Assembly: GCA_032622095.1 (NCBI GenBank)
Contig: CP136065.1
Coordinates: 243,083,530 to 243,147,529 of the forward strand
DNA: 64,000 bases
Source: Siphonodentalium dalli
Taxonomy: Eukaryota; Mollusca; Scaphopoda; Gadilida; Siphonodentaliidae
Reading direction: 5' to 3'
A program made the translations under genes and the position numbers. Positions 12,801-22,813 of this stretch are shown here, piece after piece. The notes below the pieces were generated by a model. It was not told where the DNA came from. It saw only the letters and a list, made by a program, of their open reading frames with translations, and did not search any database. Within the stretch, counting starts at the first letter, position 1; every line of letters starts with the position of its first letter.

Positions 12801-13371
12801 ATAGGTACGCGATGAGAGTGAAGAGATAGGTACGCGATGAGAGTGAAGAGATAGGTACGCGATGAGAGTGAAGAGATAGGTACGCGATGAGAGTGAAGAG
12901 ATAGGTACGCGATGAGAGTGAAGAGAAAGGTACGCGATGAGAGTGGAGAGATAGGTACGCGATGAAAGTGAAGAGATAGGTACGCGATGACAGTGAAGAG
13001 ATAGGTACGCGATGAGAGTGAAGAGATAGGTACGCGATGAGAGTGAAGAGATAGGTACGCGATGAGAGTGAAGAGATAGGTACGCGATGACAGTGAAGAG
13101 ATAGGTACGCGATGACAGTGAAGAGATAGGTACGCGATGAGAGTGAAGAGATAGGTACGCGATGAGAGTGAAGAGATAGGTACGCGATGAGAGTGAAGAG
13201 ATAGGTACGCGATGAGAGTGAAGAGAAAGGTACGCGATGACAGTGAAGAGATAGGTACGCGATGAGAGTGAAGAGATAGGTACGCGATGAGAGTGGAGAG
13301 ATAGGTACGCGATGAGAGTGAAGAGATAGGTACGCGATTAGAGTGAAGAGATAGGTACACGATGTTGAGTG
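6855..13371. repeat. Large minisatellite, 25-bp unit, about 260 copies, in an astacin intron
   Basis: The unit is GATGASAGTGAAGAG followed by ATAGGTACGC (S = G or C). Nearly all units are 25 bp; a minority with GATGTTGAG are 26 bp. Recurrent variants replace the fifth to seventh bases (GAG, CAG, TAG, GTG, GCG), T by A in GAGAAAGG, or A by G in GTGGAG. CAG/TAG/GTG variants dominate the left end and GAG variants the right. On the minus strand, the astacin sense strand, no stop occurs in any frame, which creates apparent ORFs up to 2195 codons (6824-13411) with a 25-residue periodicity. I read these as repeat artefacts, not genes. Confidence 0.97.
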
Positions 13372-13432
13372 TGTATGCTTCATTAACACGACCGTCGTCA
13401 TTTCGGTGCAACCAGTAAAAAGGCGATATTAC

Positions 13433-13972
13433 CAGGGGGGGGGTCGGAAAAAATTTTCAGGCACATATGGCATTTTTTCCCTTTCGATCATTTTTTGTAT
13501 CCACCCACCCACACCGCCAAATTTTGTTCCGTTTTCGGCAGTTTTTTCCGACCATTTTTTGACACCCACCCCCCCCCCATTTAACACTAAAATAGAGATT
13601 AGCGGGGGGGGGAATTCACTGTAAACAGCTGTTTATGAATTTCTGTGCATACTATTTATCATGGATGTTAACATGGACATGTAAATAGGAATGAGTCATT
13701 TTGAGGTCATTCGGCCAAAAAAACATGGCTGCCAGCGGCCATCTTGGATTTCAAATTTGCAACAAAATACAACACGATAACTGCCTGCAGTCAGTTTACC
13801 AGTTAGAATTACATTGTTTCTCTCATTCAAAGTGGTTTTGAAGCCCAACTCATTGCCAAAACACTAAAAAAACAAGCAGGAATTTTTTGTTTAGTTGCTG
13901 AAAAAATTGCTTGTTGGTGGCTTTGACCACCCACCCACCCCGGCATACGTGAAATTCACCCCCCCCCCCCTG
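13433..13972 (+). mobile_element. G-tract hAT-like MITE, copy 1 (540 bp)
   Basis: It begins CAGGGGGGG with TCGGAAAAAATTTTCAGG next, and ends in a long C-tract and CCCCTG. ATATTAC lies directly outside both ends (13426-13432, 13973-13979). CAGGG termini with a 7-8-bp target duplication fit hAT. There is no transposase. An inverted copy is at 54035-54586. The 72-aa and 68-aa ORFs here just reflect the poly-Pro/C-tract sequence. It lies about 60 bp from the minisatellite edge. Confidence 0.85.
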
Positions 13973-14262
13973 ATATTACTGGCATTTGCCACTCCTTCAG
14001 TAATGATCAGTTTGATAATGTGCGGATTTTCGGGAGAACAGGCTGGGTGTCAGCATGATGTAATTTTCTGTATCACACTGACCATAACTTTAGAACTATA
14101 ACTGATAGTGTACGCTACACAAATCCGTTTAGTTGCATTTCATCTATTCCTGCATACTGGATGAATGTCTATATAAACGCTCCCTCAGGTTGTACTTGGT
14201 ATTATACGGTTTATCAGTGGCATGTCCAAGAGTCAGTTTAGTCGTTGTATGATTGTACTCAC

Positions 14263-14335
14263 GTATACGCAACCATCACGTTGTAGAGACATATCCTGCC
14301 TCCCTTCGTTAACCATTCCTAGATACGACCAGCAC
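14263..14335 (-). CDS. Astacin metalloprotease gene, exon with the two cysteines ahead of the zinc site
   Basis: The acceptor is TTATTATTCAG and the donor GTGAGT. The 73 bases complete a split Gly codon and then give 24 codons, ending in phase 0. The peptide CWSYLGMVNEGRQDMSL is followed by QRDGCVY. This is the astacin GC-x-S-x-x-G-x(n)-Q-x-x-x-L-x(n)-C block; the two Cys are expected to form the family's internal disulfide. It reads directly into the zinc-site exon at 2703 across an 11,559-bp intron that contains the 6.5-kb minisatellite. Confidence 0.92.
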
Positions 14336-14499
14336 CTGAATAATAAACAAAACTGGCTGATTGGTTCAGACCTGTCACGTGGTAGAATAATGTGTAGTAG
14401 AGTAAGTCACAACACGACGCGTGCGTTTATCCTGTTTGAGTCAAACTTCTTGAAATATTATGACCATGTATTCGATATTAGCAGTAATTATGACTAATA

Positions 14500-15170
14500 G
14501 GGGCATGACTAGGGGTCTCCATTTGGGAATTTACCCCTTCGTCTGGGATTCCCGTTTGCGGCTGGAAATTTCCAAATCGTATCCCAGAGTTTCCAACTGT
14601 TGCCAACCTAACATGTAGATGGGATATTCCTATATGATAGCTATATCAATACAAACAGTAAGAGTTTCACATATGTTACTGTTTGTGTAAATGTTTTACT
14701 ACTGGTGTAAACACAAGAACGTTTACACCAAACCCTGGCTAAAACGGAGAATACCAAATAACTGTGATCGGACATGAGACGATTTCTGTGTCGTAGGTTC
14801 ATAACCCTGACCAACATATGTCTTAACACTGTGGCCCAATTCCAGATGATTGCTCCCTGCTTGAGTTTACCGCAATGCATATCACCACTGTTTGTCACTG
14901 GCATATTTGTGACTGCTTTATTATTCCGTATACTATATGGAGGTATGATGCAATTAAAACAATATAACTCAACATTATGATAAAATGGAGCCTCCTCTCA
15001 TAGAGCCAAGACCATATGCTATTTGGTGATTTGAGTTTTGTGTGAAATTATTAATTCTATCAGTTCTTGGTACCGAATGGGACAAAACCGAAAATTAGAT
15101 TGTCAACGCTATATAAGTTTGTAATATGATAGTATGGTAAGAAGACGGGCATTATGAAGAATCGTAAATA
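14500..15170. other. Intronic stretch, no gene seen
   Basis: Lies in the astacin intron between the 16.3-kb and 14.3-kb exons. It contains a loose GGAAATTTCCAAATC / TTTCCAACTGTTGCC block (14560-14605) of a kind also seen near 51.0, 58.45 and 61.05 kb. The 87-aa and 68-aa ORFs (14641-14904, 14774-14980) overlap on opposite strands and show nothing recognisable. Confidence 0.4.
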
Positions 15171-15179
15171 GTCACGAAA

Positions 15180-15310
15180 CTATATATATAAAAATCTCCG
15201 TCTTTCTGTCAGGATTGATCTCCAAGACCCCAGGAGCGATTTCAACCAGAGTTGGTGCAGTGACTCGGGTTACCCTGACGAAGGTTATAGCGTTTGTTTT
15301 TCAAAATTTT
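15180..15310 (+). mobile_element. Possible Helitron 5'-end fragment
   Basis: ACTATATATATAAAAATCTC, then CGTCTTTCTGTC and GAGCGATTTCAACCAGAGTT, has the look of a non-autonomous Helitron 5' end followed by a 'gatttcaacc-a-ttggt' repeat. No CTRR 3' end was found downstream before the A-rich tract at 15320-15430. Confidence 0.3.
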
Positions 15311-15429
15311 GATTTAAAACAAAATAATAAAAAAAAAATAAAAAAAATGAAACCAAAAAAAAAAACAGAAAGAAAACATGTTTGTTAATTTTAATAAACA
15401 GCTCCATCTAAAAAAAAATAATTTAATTT

Positions 15430-16290
15430 AAAGAACAAAATTCTTTTGTTTGAACTGCTTAAATGGTCACAATTTGCGCGATTTTCCAGCACTGAACACG
15501 ACATAATTCATGATTTAATATTCATCCATGTTCAGATATCGGACCGGTTAAATTATTTCAATCATATCAATGTCCTCAATCAAAAAGCAAAGTCTTTCAA
15601 ACTATTTTAGTTCAGAATTCACTAGATTGAAAATAACCATGCACATTCTGAGAAAAAGTGTACATTGCGTTGCATACTCGAAAATTATGAAAGCGTCTAA
15701 AATGCCAGGTAAAATATGTGAAAGCAAACATTTAGTCCTATTAGTGATTATTAATCATGTTGCATTGTATATTTAGCTATATTACTATTTTATGACACAT
15801 GTATGCATGAATGTAATTCGTTTAAACCTACCAAACCTACCATGTAAATTAAAATTGTGACCCAATTTCGAGGCGATATTTTTTTATTATGTAAGATATA
15901 TAGCTAACATTTAGTACATTGGCCCGCAGACAAATGACGTTTTGACGTCATGACGCCGTAACTGCTTTCATTTAGCTAACAAATGAAACTGATCTAATAT
16001 GAACATACATGTTTGCAGGACCTATTCATAACACCTTATGATTATAAACAAATACTTCAGTTGTCCATTGTCACATATCGGAAGTTGTGAAGTAGTAAAT
16101 TCGTGTCATTACTGATTTCGCGATTTTGTGAAACAACTGCCGGAAGTCACGTGATTTGTTCACGAAAAAGTTGTATCGCCCAACATTTCACCTACATGGT
16201 ATACTGTAAAGTACGTACGCCTGTTATTATGTATGACCCGAGCGCGGCGCAGGCTTGGTCGTCATCAGTGAAATAAACATATGCTATCTC
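15430..16290. other. Intronic stretch, no gene seen
   Basis: Astacin intron. The 68-aa ORF at 15570-15776 has no recognisable motif. AT-rich, no clear repeat. Confidence 0.4.
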
Positions 16291-16307
16291 TTTAACCATG
16301 AACTTAC

Positions 16308-16425
16308 CCCAACTCAGATTTAATGTTGAGATAGTTTGTCTCGTCACTTCGCGGCACAAATTTGATGCACGTGACAGCCTCCCAGTCGGCCATTGATGCA
16401 GCGATTTCTGCTTTCTCTGCAGCGT
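16308..16425 (-). CDS. Astacin metalloprotease gene, N-terminal catalytic subdomain exon
   Basis: The acceptor is CGTCACATAG and the donor GTAAGT. The 118 bases equal 2 + 38 codons + 2. The peptide contains AEIAASMADWEAVTCIKFVP and then RSDETNYLNIKSELG. It matches the astacin family pattern of an Ala/Met-rich helix, W-E, then T-C-I-x-F, with the Cys expected to pair with the last Cys of the domain. No ATG-initiated ORF covers this exon, so an ORF-only annotation would miss it. Phase and position fit between the 17.3-kb and 14.3-kb exons. Confidence 0.93.
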
Positions 16426-17252
16426 CTATGTGACGAGAAAATGTTGTAATGACATGAAATGGACAGGTTGACAATATACAGGACGAAAGTTCACATTTTC
16501 GTCGGCTGAGTGCCTTAATGTTCTATGTCACAAACTTGATTTTAATATGGAACACACGATTTTCATATAAATGTTCCTTACGTTTTGTTGTATGTTGTTT
16601 TTATTTGATCCGAATTATTGAAAAAATAATCAGAATTTTCAATGTTCTGGCCTTAACTGGCAGTATTATGCTTGCTATTAGCTGACGTGTTTGGAGATAA
16701 CACAATTTTCTGAATATTTCAGATTTCCCTGTCAATCCTCTGATGGTTTTTGAGTTTTCAATCACATTCAAGTACGAAATCCCACATCGCATCATTTTCT
16801 GTGTTATTTTTACCCAAGAATTCCGATAGAAATAAATTCTAGGAGTAAGAAAGTGGTAGATAACAAATACATTTGTTTGTACAGCGGAGAGATAATATAG
16901 CACTGACAAACGTTTGTTCCATAGTATCTCATTGAGATTTGGTATTATGTTAGACACGATATCTGGTGATTTTCGTATAGAAACTCCAGCGCCGAAGGAA
17001 CCATACCGATATCTTAATTACTCGCCAAAATATAATTAGTCGATTGTATGTAGTGTTGACTGAGGAAGTTCATTTTAAAGGGAAACAAGGCACTCGCAGT
17101 GGCTAAATGCGTAACAATTTTGAAAGTCAAAACATCTCTATCAACTGAGAAGAACATGAAGAATTGATAAAGTGTTTTCTTATATTTATTATTGATAATT
17201 ATTCAATAACGAAACGTCGCGTATTGAAATCATTACCTAGCGATTTACTTAC

Positions 17253-17338
17253 AAAACTCTGAAGATATAACATATGGGACTTTCTTGTCGGTCCATCTGT
17301 AAGTTTCGTCAATAACGCCACTTCTTTTAGTGCGTTTC
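17253..17338 (-). CDS. Astacin metalloprotease gene, exon with propeptide cleavage site and start of catalytic domain
   Basis: The acceptor is CTCGTTACAG and the donor GTAAGT. The 86 bases equal 1 + 28 codons + 1. The peptide KRTKRSGVID is followed by ETYRWTDKKVPYVISSEF. RTKR just before Ser fits a furin-type proprotein convertase site. The W-(x)n-VPYVIS pattern is the classic N-terminus of a mature astacin domain, whose new N-terminus packs inside the enzyme after cleavage. The window's ordinary ATG-to-stop reading here (a 65-aa frame) runs through the intron on both sides and is not the real gene product. Confidence 0.92.
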
Positions 17339-17394
17339 CTGTAACGAGGTAAATCACGACAGACACATTGCATGCATATAGATAGTAAACGTCT

Positions 17395-17480
17395 AATGTT
17401 ATAAAGATGTATAATCACTGCATAATCAGTGTATGTGTACACATTTGGCCACGAGGTATGGTCACTGTAGAATCAGTGTA
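17395..17480. repeat. Two isolated units of the 18-kb minisatellite family
   Basis: TGTATAATCACTGCATAATC and GGTATGGTCACTGTAGAATC, each followed by AGTGTAT, match the units of the array at 18125-18980, separated from it by the foldback. Confidence 0.5.
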
Positions 17481-17501
17481 TTTATAGAGGATTTGAAATG
17501 T

Positions 17502-17622
17502 GTGTTTCTCTCATATGATATTTATGAAACGAGTCTAAGAATTTACAGTTTTCTCGAGCATCCGGCGAGAAAAAACTGAAAATTCGTAACGAATTTCATA
17601 AATATCATATGACAGAAACACG
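17502..17622. repeat. 120-bp inverted repeat (foldback)
   Basis: The left arm TGTGTTTCTCTCATATGATA then TTTATGAAACGAGTC is the near reverse complement of the right arm, which ends ATTTCATAAATATCATATGA then CAGAAACACG. Inner arms ACAGTTTTCTCG and CGAGAAAAAACTG close on CATCC. It lies just 5' (in gene sense) of the astacin RTKR exon. Confidence 0.75.
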
Positions 17623-18124
17623 AATGACATTTTCTATTTATCATATGACACCTATAAATTGATGATGATGTCCAAAACGCACACAAATCACTAAATAGCT
17701 ATATGACATCGGCAGCAAACGGTTAATGTGACGTCACTTCATTGTACCGGAAGCCCAATTACACCTGGTGAACTAGCAGAAATAATATGCACGCGAAGAT
17801 ATAGTGCGCTATTCTGTTCTCAGTTTGTGACATTATATCGTATGTTTATTAGATAAATACGAATTACGTATTCTATTTATCGTATAACAATGTCCAAAAC
17901 TATATATTTCAAGATTATAATTGCGAGAATTTCGGCATCGCGTTGATTGACGAGCACGAATTTGACCTGCATTTAGTTAGAGACACGGCTCGGCCCCGGC
18001 TGCCATTCAGCCAATCAGAACACACTTTTTGTCAACAAACCAATCAAATTATCGGAAGGTGATGTGAACTAGTAGTTCATATGAAATTGATTTATGACAT
18101 ACTCTCCAAAGTAAATAATGATTG

Positions 18125-18980
18125 AGTTATATGATAAATACATATATGACATGTCTGTACTGTCGTAACAAGGTATACTCACTGCAAAAATCATTACATA
18201 TATACATATATGACAAATCAGCTGTCGTAATTGGTTTAATGTGTATATATATGTACATATATGACAGGCCTACTGTCATAAGAATGTATAGTAACCGTCG
18301 AATCATTGCATGCAAATAAATATGACATGTCTACTGACGTAACTGTTTTTAATTACTGTACACAATCATTGCATATATACATATACGACTAATCTACTGT
18401 CGTAAATAGGTATAAGCACTACATAATCATTACATGTATACATATACGATATGTCTACTGCCGTAATGAGTTTTATTGACTGTATAATCATTGTTTTATA
18501 CAGATATAACACGTCTACTGCCGTAACGAGCTATAATCACAGTATAATCATTGCGTGAATACAGATAAGACTAGTCTAGCTACTTTCTTAAATATGAATA
18601 CACACTACATAATCAATGTATGTAGACAGATATGACAAGTCTCATATCGTAACGTGGTATAATAACTGCAAATATTTATGGACATGTATACTGTCGTAAC
18701 GAGGTCTATTCCCTGCATATATTTATAGATTTGTCTACTGTCATAACGAGTTACAAACACTGCACATATTTATGGACAGGTCTACTGTCATGACGAGTTA
18801 CAAACACTGCACGTATTTATGAACATGTCTACTGTCGTAACGAGATAAAATCACTGCACGTATTTATGAACATGTATACTGTCGTAACGAGACAAAATCA
18901 TTGCACTTATTTTAGAAAGTGTCTACTGTCGTAACGACATAAATTCACTGCACGTATTTATGGACATTTCTACTCTTGTT
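18125..18980. repeat. Minisatellite whose unit shortens from about 61 to 47 bp
   Basis: Units are built on ATGACATGTCTACTGTCGTA, then ACGAG-TATAATCACTGCA. To about 18640 they are near 61 bp and include ATAATCATTGCATATATACA. From there to 18980 they are near 47 bp and end GCACGTATTTATGGACATG, lacking that 14-bp piece. About 15 units in all. The 62-65-aa ORFs here are incidental. Confidence 0.88.
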
Positions 18981-19028
18981 CATCGTATATTGTTACCGAC
19001 GATCAGACTCGTTTTTTAACAAATGGAC

Positions 19029-19160
19029 CGGGGGGGTTGTGATAAAAAATTTGCAGACACAGGGTTGAAAAAAATAATTTCCGCTACCTGACAACCCACT
19101 ACCCACTCTATGCACATTGTTTATTTTTTCCGTGTCAACTTTGTGGGAACCCCCACAAAT
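19029..19160. mobile_element. Degenerate G-tract element
   Basis: CCGGGGGGGTTGTGATAAAA opens a block that ends near TGTGGGAACCCCCAC. The A-rich interior with CAGACACAGGG loosely matches the family ends. Confidence 0.35.
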
Positions 19161-19819
19161 TAGTAAATAAATCAGAATAGTATGAACAAAATATACGTAT
19201 CAACCTGGTTCTTTCTAGCAATTACTATTTATCATGTTCCAACTTATTAATACAACCTATAACAGCGGAATGGTAATACATGATCGAAACAAAATTCATA
19301 AAGAAAAACAGTTCCCATAGGTATCTGCTTCCGATCTTTTTTGCCAACATTGAAATACTTCTGATTGATTATATAAAGATATGCATAGTGATTCCATCTG
19401 AGACCTGTAGCATTCACCTCAATTCAAATGGTGGATGTGCACATTGTTCAAGTTTGTTGGCACATGCACTCCATGTGGCATCATAATGGACTGAGCAGTA
19501 TGTCGGTGATTGGTTGATTGCTTATGTGTGATCTACAATCCAGTACGAAATAATTTGCAAATATTTAAAGATAATGTTCTACTGTTGACATGCAGAGGTC
19601 ACATTTTGTTATTCAAAATGGGTTTATATACGTTTTATATATGTACCCATACATAGGACTGCTGGTAAATGCTTAATGATTTTCAACATATACTACGGGG
19701 GAAAGGCTGCACATGTATACCCACTCGTGGAAAATATGGGATAAAAATTTGAGTAACAATTAAAACACGAAATCAGAGATTACACAAGAAATAAACAAAC
19801 AATTGCTTACCCTTGATTC

Positions 19820-20057
19820 AAGTCGGGATTTTGTTACCATGTGCCAATGCATTCTCTTATATATGCGAGTCGACCATAGGTCGCCTCGCATATATAAGAG
19901 AATGCATTGGCCTAACAATGTTTTACAATTTTAATAATTTTTTCTTGTATTCTTTAACAATTTTATAATTTCACCCATACAGAGCCCCAGACAAACATGA
20001 GCAGACGGCACTCTTCTATATGCTTCTATATATGTTTGGGGCTCCTTGCAGGGTAAT
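19820..20057 (+). mobile_element. Partial copy of the palindrome-bearing foldback MITE
   Basis: About 230 bp match the left part of 2006-2457: AAGTCGGGATTTTGTTACC, the palindrome at 19844-19912, then ACCCATACAGAGCCCCAGAC and the GAGCCCC/GGGGCTC hairpin. The right arm is absent. It ends about 8 bp from the donor of the astacin prodomain exon. Confidence 0.75.
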
Positions 20058-20064
20058 TACTTAC

Positions 20065-20182
20065 CCCTGATTATGTCCATTTCTTCTCTCCTTGAGTTTA
20101 GCTGCTTGTCTTGCAGTAAGTTTTATGTCAAGTTCAGTTATGTCGTCGGGCTGAATTGCGTGACCATTCGCTCGTCTCAATC
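20065..20182 (-). CDS. Astacin metalloprotease gene, prodomain exon
   Basis: The acceptor is TTTGTCTTCAG and the donor GTAAGT. The 118 bases equal 2 + 38 codons + 2, matching the neighbouring exon phases. The peptide starts LRRANGHAIQ and is basic at its end (KERRNGHNQ). The run ELDIKLTARQ resembles the astacin prodomain segment FEGDIxLTxEQ, whose Asp blocks the zinc (the aspartate switch). Here the Asp is kept while the usual Phe and Gly are replaced; that alignment is my inference. The donor is only about 8 bp from the edge of a palindromic MITE copy (19820-20057). Confidence 0.85.
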
Positions 20183-20479
20183 CTGAAGACAAATACAATA
20201 TCAATTGTTCAAATGAGCTGGGACGCAAACCAATTCAGTTCATAAAAAGTGTAAAATATTCGCAATACAGTGTCAGTTTCCCTGATCAGTATGGGGACTA
20301 GTGTCCCAATGGAGCCGGCATCAATTAAACGAATAACTGTCCACATGGAAGAAAATAAACATCGCTACCAAGGACCCGTTTTCTTCGAAGTTTCGGCGGT
20401 TGGTTGCAATCCCATAATATTGGTTACATGGCCAGGAACCTGTCTAAGAGGTCTCCGTCGGGGGGGGGGGGTCTATAAC

Positions 20480-21840
20480 TAACAAAATAGTGGTTGGAAT
20501 ATCAAGCAATGATAACAATTTTAACATGTGTGTGGTGTCAAATGCCCAACTAATGTGCCAGGCATGACAATCCGATTGTTGACCAAACTGGGCGGTGAGA
20601 CACCCCGATAACCCAACCATTACAACACCGATTTGTTTTAGCGTATACAGTTTGATTATAGGCGGTATCTGGTGGTCTAAGGTCCAATTCTGAAGAATCC
20701 ACCGGCTAATCTTGGAAGCGCGAATGAGAATTTAGGAAACAGCTGAACGATTCAAACTAAATCATCTTCTGAATATTAGGTATGGCCTATCAACGCTGGT
20801 CTTTATACGAAGCTAGCTAGCTAGCGTTGTGGGCCGATCCATTTTATGTAAACACGCGTGTGTGTTCATTACAACACCCAAGATTTCTTTCGGTTCGGTT
20901 TTTATGATGTACTTAAAGATCTTTGAGTACGCAGCTCTATTAAATAAATATGCGTTGGTAATCAATTAAACGCAAGCTCATATTCCATATACTGAGATTC
21001 ATTTGTTGGAATTTGGTCAAATCTATAATTTTAGCGATTTTTAGCCGCCATCTTGTGTTGGCCATATTTGAACTGTTTATTAAATGTTGAGCTGAAACTG
21101 ATAAAGGGACATCCAGAAAACAACAAGTGTGACAATCGCTGTTTCTATATATTTTTTAACTCCATGGGGTTAAAGGTCATTTTATTTTGACAAATTCGGC
21201 CATTTTGACTACCATCTATGTTGATCCCGATTTCTCAAATTCCCCAAAGCTGACTCCGGGTCAGCTGGTAGATTCTTCGTATGTATCTATTATTGAGAAG
21301 ATAAAAGTATTCTTAAACAAAATAGGTGTTCCATTATATGAACTTACATTTGCCTGTGGCACAACATTGCGTACAAAATGTCATATTTGAGGTAATATAA
21401 CTTAAACAAATGAAATTAAGTTTTTATTAACATTATTGAAACACCATCAATTGAGTATATTACCAACATGTCACAAATTGACTTCACAAAATTAACCGAT
21501 TTCCCATATTTTAAATCTTGTTTCTTTTGTATTTCTAATATGTTCTTTATAATGGTTTAATGTACTTATTCCCGTTGAGAAACATTGTGTTGCTATTAGT
21601 TTGAAGTTTGACAGTAGACCGATAATAATTTATCAAAACCCGTAATATCTAAAAACATAGGTAATGAATTGGCTAACTGTGTGACATATCTGTCGTGCAA
21701 ATCTAGGAAAGAAATTCATGTCATCACAAAATGATACGCGTGTTCAACCTGCTTCGTTGAGAACCGCGTAAAAATAAAACCTTCTACATGTACTATATAT
21801 AGGGTATTTTTCCACAACCGGTCCTAAGTAAGTGGTCATT
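20480..21840. other. Astacin intron and flank, no further feature seen
   Basis: Contains a G-tract (20461-20470) but no full G-tract element. The 67-aa (21187-21390) and 70-aa (20270-20482) ORFs have no recognisable motif or splice context. Confidence 0.4.
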
Positions 21841-21843
21841 TAC

Positions 21844-21952
21844 CTGGGTTAGAGTCGATGGCCGCCTGCATTTCCTGGTCAATCGACTTTCTCCTCCCTG
21901 GTCGCCCGTTTGCAAATTGGAAAACATATACCAACACAACTACAAGTACCGC
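21844..21952 (-). CDS. Astacin metalloprotease gene, exon with signal-like segment and start of prodomain
   Basis: Most 5' exon I can place. The acceptor reads TGTTACAG before GCGGTACTTG and the donor is GTAAAT. It starts in phase 0 and carries 36 codons plus one base. The translation begins with a hydrophobic run, AVLVVVLVYVFQFANG, which fits the core of a secretory signal peptide. It continues RPGRRKSIDQEMQAAIDSNP, a polar stretch suited to an N-terminal prodomain. There is no in-frame ATG before an upstream TGA, so the initiating Met must lie in a further 5' exon (higher coordinates), which I did not identify. The split codon G/GA joins exactly to the exon at 20182-20065. Function is inferred from the downstream exons: a secreted zinc endopeptidase made as a zymogen. 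Confidence 0.75.
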
Positions 21953-22569
21953 CTGTAACACAGTAATGAATGTTACAATCCTGCATATTCAACCAGCTTC
22001 TCGTTGACCCAAATTTTATCACGTAAAGGCATATATACGTACCCGACCGGTCAGTAAAACAAGTCGTGGTGCTGTTGATCATTTTGAACTTTAAACTTGA
22101 TACTATATAACCAGGCATGAAGACAAACAATTAGTATGTTGTAGTCGAAACCAATCTTCCATATTTTGAGGGCGATCGCCGCACAAACATATAACACAAG
22201 CACAAGTAAACTCGTTTTATTATACCCGAGACACTGATAACCCACGCGTCACGCACATACAAACGGTCGCGCTTTACACATCAGACGCAAATAACCAGGG
22301 CGACACGAACGAATGCCCCACGCATGAACACATACCCCACACCAGGACAAACATACCAAACAGGCACCGATACCCTATGTATACCAGCATGGCTGAAATG
22401 TACGATCGAGGCCGAGGACCGAGATAGTTCTATTCGCTAAAATGGACAGTTTTAAGCAGTTATGCGACTTAAAACTTGGCCGAGTACAAAGCGTCACCTC
22501 GGATCATAATGGTCTAACCCGGAAGTGGGCCAATACGCTGAGTTGTACAATGCGGTCTGTCATATCCAT

Positions 22570-22664
22570 CCGCTATATAAATATACTGTAAACAACGCTT
22601 CCGGTTTTCTGTTTTCTTCGTGTCCATCTGTTGGATGAGGAAATGTTCGATGCACGGTGAGCAT
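22570..22664 (+). promoter_or_regulatory. Candidate plus-strand TATA promoter and first exon
   Basis: CGCTATATAAATATACTG carries a consensus TATA box (about 22573-22580). About 60 bp on, ATGAGGAAATGTTCGATG leads to CACGGTGAGC, a good splice donor. The spacing suits a short 5' UTR and an eight-codon first exon. No second exon was identified, so this is a suggestion only. It would be divergent from the astacin gene. Confidence 0.25.
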
Positions 22665-22813
22665 AAGCTTCCATGTTTCAATTGTGTGTATTCTGCTCAC
22701 AGTTGAGCGCATGGTGATGATTGTATACAATGTTTTCAGCGTTCCATTGATATAGATATATCAGGAAATTAAATCTCCATCCATAACGCAATTTGCTAAT
22801 TTGCATCATTTAA

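Noticed and set aside
6855-13371. CRISPR array
   Set aside because: No alternation of constant repeats and unique spacers, no cas genes, eukaryotic context; it is a simple minisatellite.
6772-13411. Very long minus-strand ORFs (2195, 1403 and 218 codons) as repeat-protein genes
   Set aside because: All three minus frames are open because the 25-bp unit has no stop in any phase. There are no gene-like ends, and unit variation does not respect codons. The array lies within an intron of a well-supported gene.
16601-16957. 118-aa minus-strand ORF as a gene or an astacin exon
   Set aside because: It lies in the intron between two astacin exons, is AT-rich, and has no motif; no phase-consistent splice sites include it.
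17245-17442. 65-aa ORF taken as a small gene
   Set aside because: Only 17253-17338 is astacin coding; the rest is intron read-through beyond the acceptor and donor.
22051-22245. 64-aa ORF with a hydrophobic start as the missing first astacin exon
   Set aside because: No donor in phase 0 was found at a suitable place, so the join to the 21952 exon is not supported.
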